Below, one piece after another: positions 5,293 through 6,420 of a stretch of 6,420 nucleotides of DNA. The DNA comes from Bacilli bacterium (lineage in GTDB: Bacteria; Bacillota_I; Bacilli_A; RFN20; CAG-826). The position numbers and the translations under genes are program-made. Numbering within the stretch: the first letter of the stretch is position 1; each line of letters opens with the position of its first letter. Location: assembly GCA_017618495.1 (NCBI GenBank), contig JAFZUD010000131.1, positions 1-6,420 of the forward strand, written 5' to 3'. The notes under the pieces were generated by a model. It was not told the origin of the DNA and did not search any database. It was given only the letters and a program-made list of their open reading frames with translations.

Positions 5293-6420
5293 TTAGTGAA
5301 GGATTTCGGCGACGGTACCGGAACCAACGGTCTTGCCACCCTCACGGATGGAGAACTTGGTGCCAGCTTCAAGAGCGATAGCGTGGATGAGCTGGACGGT
5401 GAAGGTAACGTGGTCACCTGGCATAACCATCTGGACATCGGCTGGAAGGGTGATGGATCCAGTGATATCGGTGGTACGGAAGAAGAATTGTGGTCTGTAA
5501 CCGTTTAAGAAAGCGGTGTGACGGCCACCTTCGTCTTTGGTAAGGACGTAGACAGCAGCGCTGAACTTGTCGTGTGGGACGATGGAACCTGGCTTAGCAA
5601 GGACCTGGCCACGCTCGACCTGGTCGTGGGTGATACCACGGAGAAGGGCGCCGATGTTGTCGCCGGCCTCAGCGTAATCAAGGGTCTTACGGAACATTTC
5701 AAGACCAGTGACGACGGTCTTCTGGGTGGCTTTGATGCCAACGATTTCAGCTTCGTCGTTGATCTTGATCTGACCACGCTCGACACGGCCAGTGACGACG
5801 GTGCCACGGCCAGAGATGGTCATAACATCTTCGATTGGGAGAAGGAATGGCTTGTCAGCGGTTCTCTCTGGATCTGGGATGTAGGTATCGAGGGCTTTAA
5901 GAAGCTCATGGATTGGGGCAGCGGCCTCGTCCTTGGAAGAGGCAACTTCGCAAGCCTTTAAAGCGGAGCCACGAACGACTGGGACTTCGTCGCCAGGGAA
6001 TTCGTACTTGGTGAGAAGGTCACGGACGTCCATTTCGACGATGTCGATGAGCTCTGGGTCGTCGACCATATCGCACTTGTTAAGGAAGATGATGATCCTT
6101 GGAACGCCGACCTGACGAGCAAGAAGGACGTGCTCACGGGTTTGTGGCATGACGCCATCGGCGGCACTGACGACAAGGATGGCGGCGTCCATCTGGGCGG
6201 CACCGGTGATCATGTTCTTGATGTAGTCAGCGTGCCCTGGGCAGTCAACGTGGGCGTAGTGACGGGTCTTGGTCTCGTACTCTTCGTGAGCGGAGTTGAT
6301 GGTGATACCACGAGCTCTCTCTTCTGGGGTGCTATCGATTCCGCCGTAGCCGACGTCTTTAGCATTACCTTCGACACCACCGGTCTCTTTGCCAACAAGG
6401 GAAAGGACGTGGCAGATGGC
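5293..6420 (-). CDS. tuf: Translation elongation factor Tu, N-terminus cut by window edge
   Basis: EF-Tu is the cytosolic GTPase that carries aminoacyl-tRNA to the ribosome. The frame is open from the right edge to a TAA at 5293, giving 375 visible residues; about 30 N-terminal ones, including the P-loop GHVDHGKT, lie off-window. Visible G-domain motifs, in visible numbering, are switch I RGITI (37-41), switch II DCPGH (59-63, with the catalytic His), NKCD (114-117) and SAL (152-154). The two beta-barrel domains follow and end normally with GSGTVAEILH, so the C-terminus is complete. ATG at 6213 is an internal methionine, not the start. One oddity is the stretch before RGITI (GKETGGVEGNAKDVGYGGID), which is about 7-8 residues longer than in E. 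coli or B. subtilis. The next is Glu in AHEEY where Val is usual. Codon use is strongly biased, as expected for one of the most abundant proteins. Its promoter is off-window. Confidence 0.98.
   Translation of the reverse strand, partial: AICHVLSLVGKETGGVEGNAKDVGYGGIDSTPEERARGITINSAHEEYETKTRHYAHVDCPGHADYIKNMITGAAQMDAAILVVSAADGVMPQTREHVLLARQVGVPRIIIFLNKCDMVDDPELIDIVEMDVRDLLTKYEFPGDEVPVVRGSALKACEVASSKDEAAAPIHELLKALDTYIPDPERTADKPFLLPIEDVMTISGRGTVVTGRVERGQIKINDEAEIVGIKATQKTVVTGLEMFRKTLDYAEAGDNIGALLRGITHDQVERGQVLAKPGSIVPHDKFSAAVYVLTKDEGGRHTAFLNGYRPQFFFRTTDITGSITLPADVQMVMPGDHVTFTVQLIHAIALEAGTKFSIREGGKTVGSGTVAEILH

Noticed and set aside
5287..5298. 12-bp palindrome CACTAATTAGTG over the tuf stop codon
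   Set aside because: It is formed by the last codons of EF-Tu (coding constraint) plus the stop and a few bases. No regulatory role is suggested by its position upstream of the terminator.
5518..5961. 147-codon plus-strand open frame antisense to tuf
   Set aside because: The minus-strand reading is an unambiguous EF-Tu. The plus-strand product has no recognisable motif or ribosome binding site, so it is a shadow.

Overview
The window looks like a chromosomal segment from a Gram-positive-type bacterium, most likely an uncultivated Bacillota/Bacilli lineage of the kind found in gut or rumen. The evidence is strong AGGAGG-type ribosome binding sites, sigma-A-like promoters, U-tract terminators, exported proteins with membrane anchors but no outer-membrane features, and a carbohydrate-active enzyme. 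The taxonomic placement is inference. TGA is used as a stop in an ATGA gene overlap, so the standard bacterial code is likely. Every gene lies on the minus strand.

Read in the direction of transcription (right to left), the window begins inside tuf (EF-Tu, 5' end beyond the right edge), which closes with a clear intrinsic terminator. A 140-base gap carries a 9-bp-arm inverted repeat and a weak candidate promoter. A two-gene operon follows: a 116-residue secreted and C-terminally membrane-anchored protein of unknown function, whose stop overlaps (ATGA) the start of a 958-residue family GH3 glycoside hydrolase. The hydrolase is domain-permuted: the GH3 alpha/beta-sandwich domain and a fibronectin-III-like domain come before the TIM barrel. 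It also has two N-terminal membrane segments that should place the enzyme outside the cell. A terminator closes the operon.

The next 241-base gap holds a LacI-family-like operator palindrome, an inverted copy of part of it, and a good promoter (TTGACT-18-TATGAT). This promoter drives a secreted subtilisin-like (S8) protease with a complete catalytic tetrad. The protease runs off the left edge after at least 562 residues and carries two degenerate copies of a C-terminal module. It has no ORF ending inside the window, so it is easy to miss.

Together the genes suggest a cell surface equipped to degrade polymers: an extracellular membrane-tethered beta-glycosidase with a small co-translated membrane partner, and an independently transcribed exported protease. 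I see no RNA genes, CRISPR, transposon or defence system. The most unusual elements are the coupled small-membrane-protein/permuted-GH3 pair, the two dyads upstream of the two transcription units, and an EF-Tu with a longer than usual segment before switch I.
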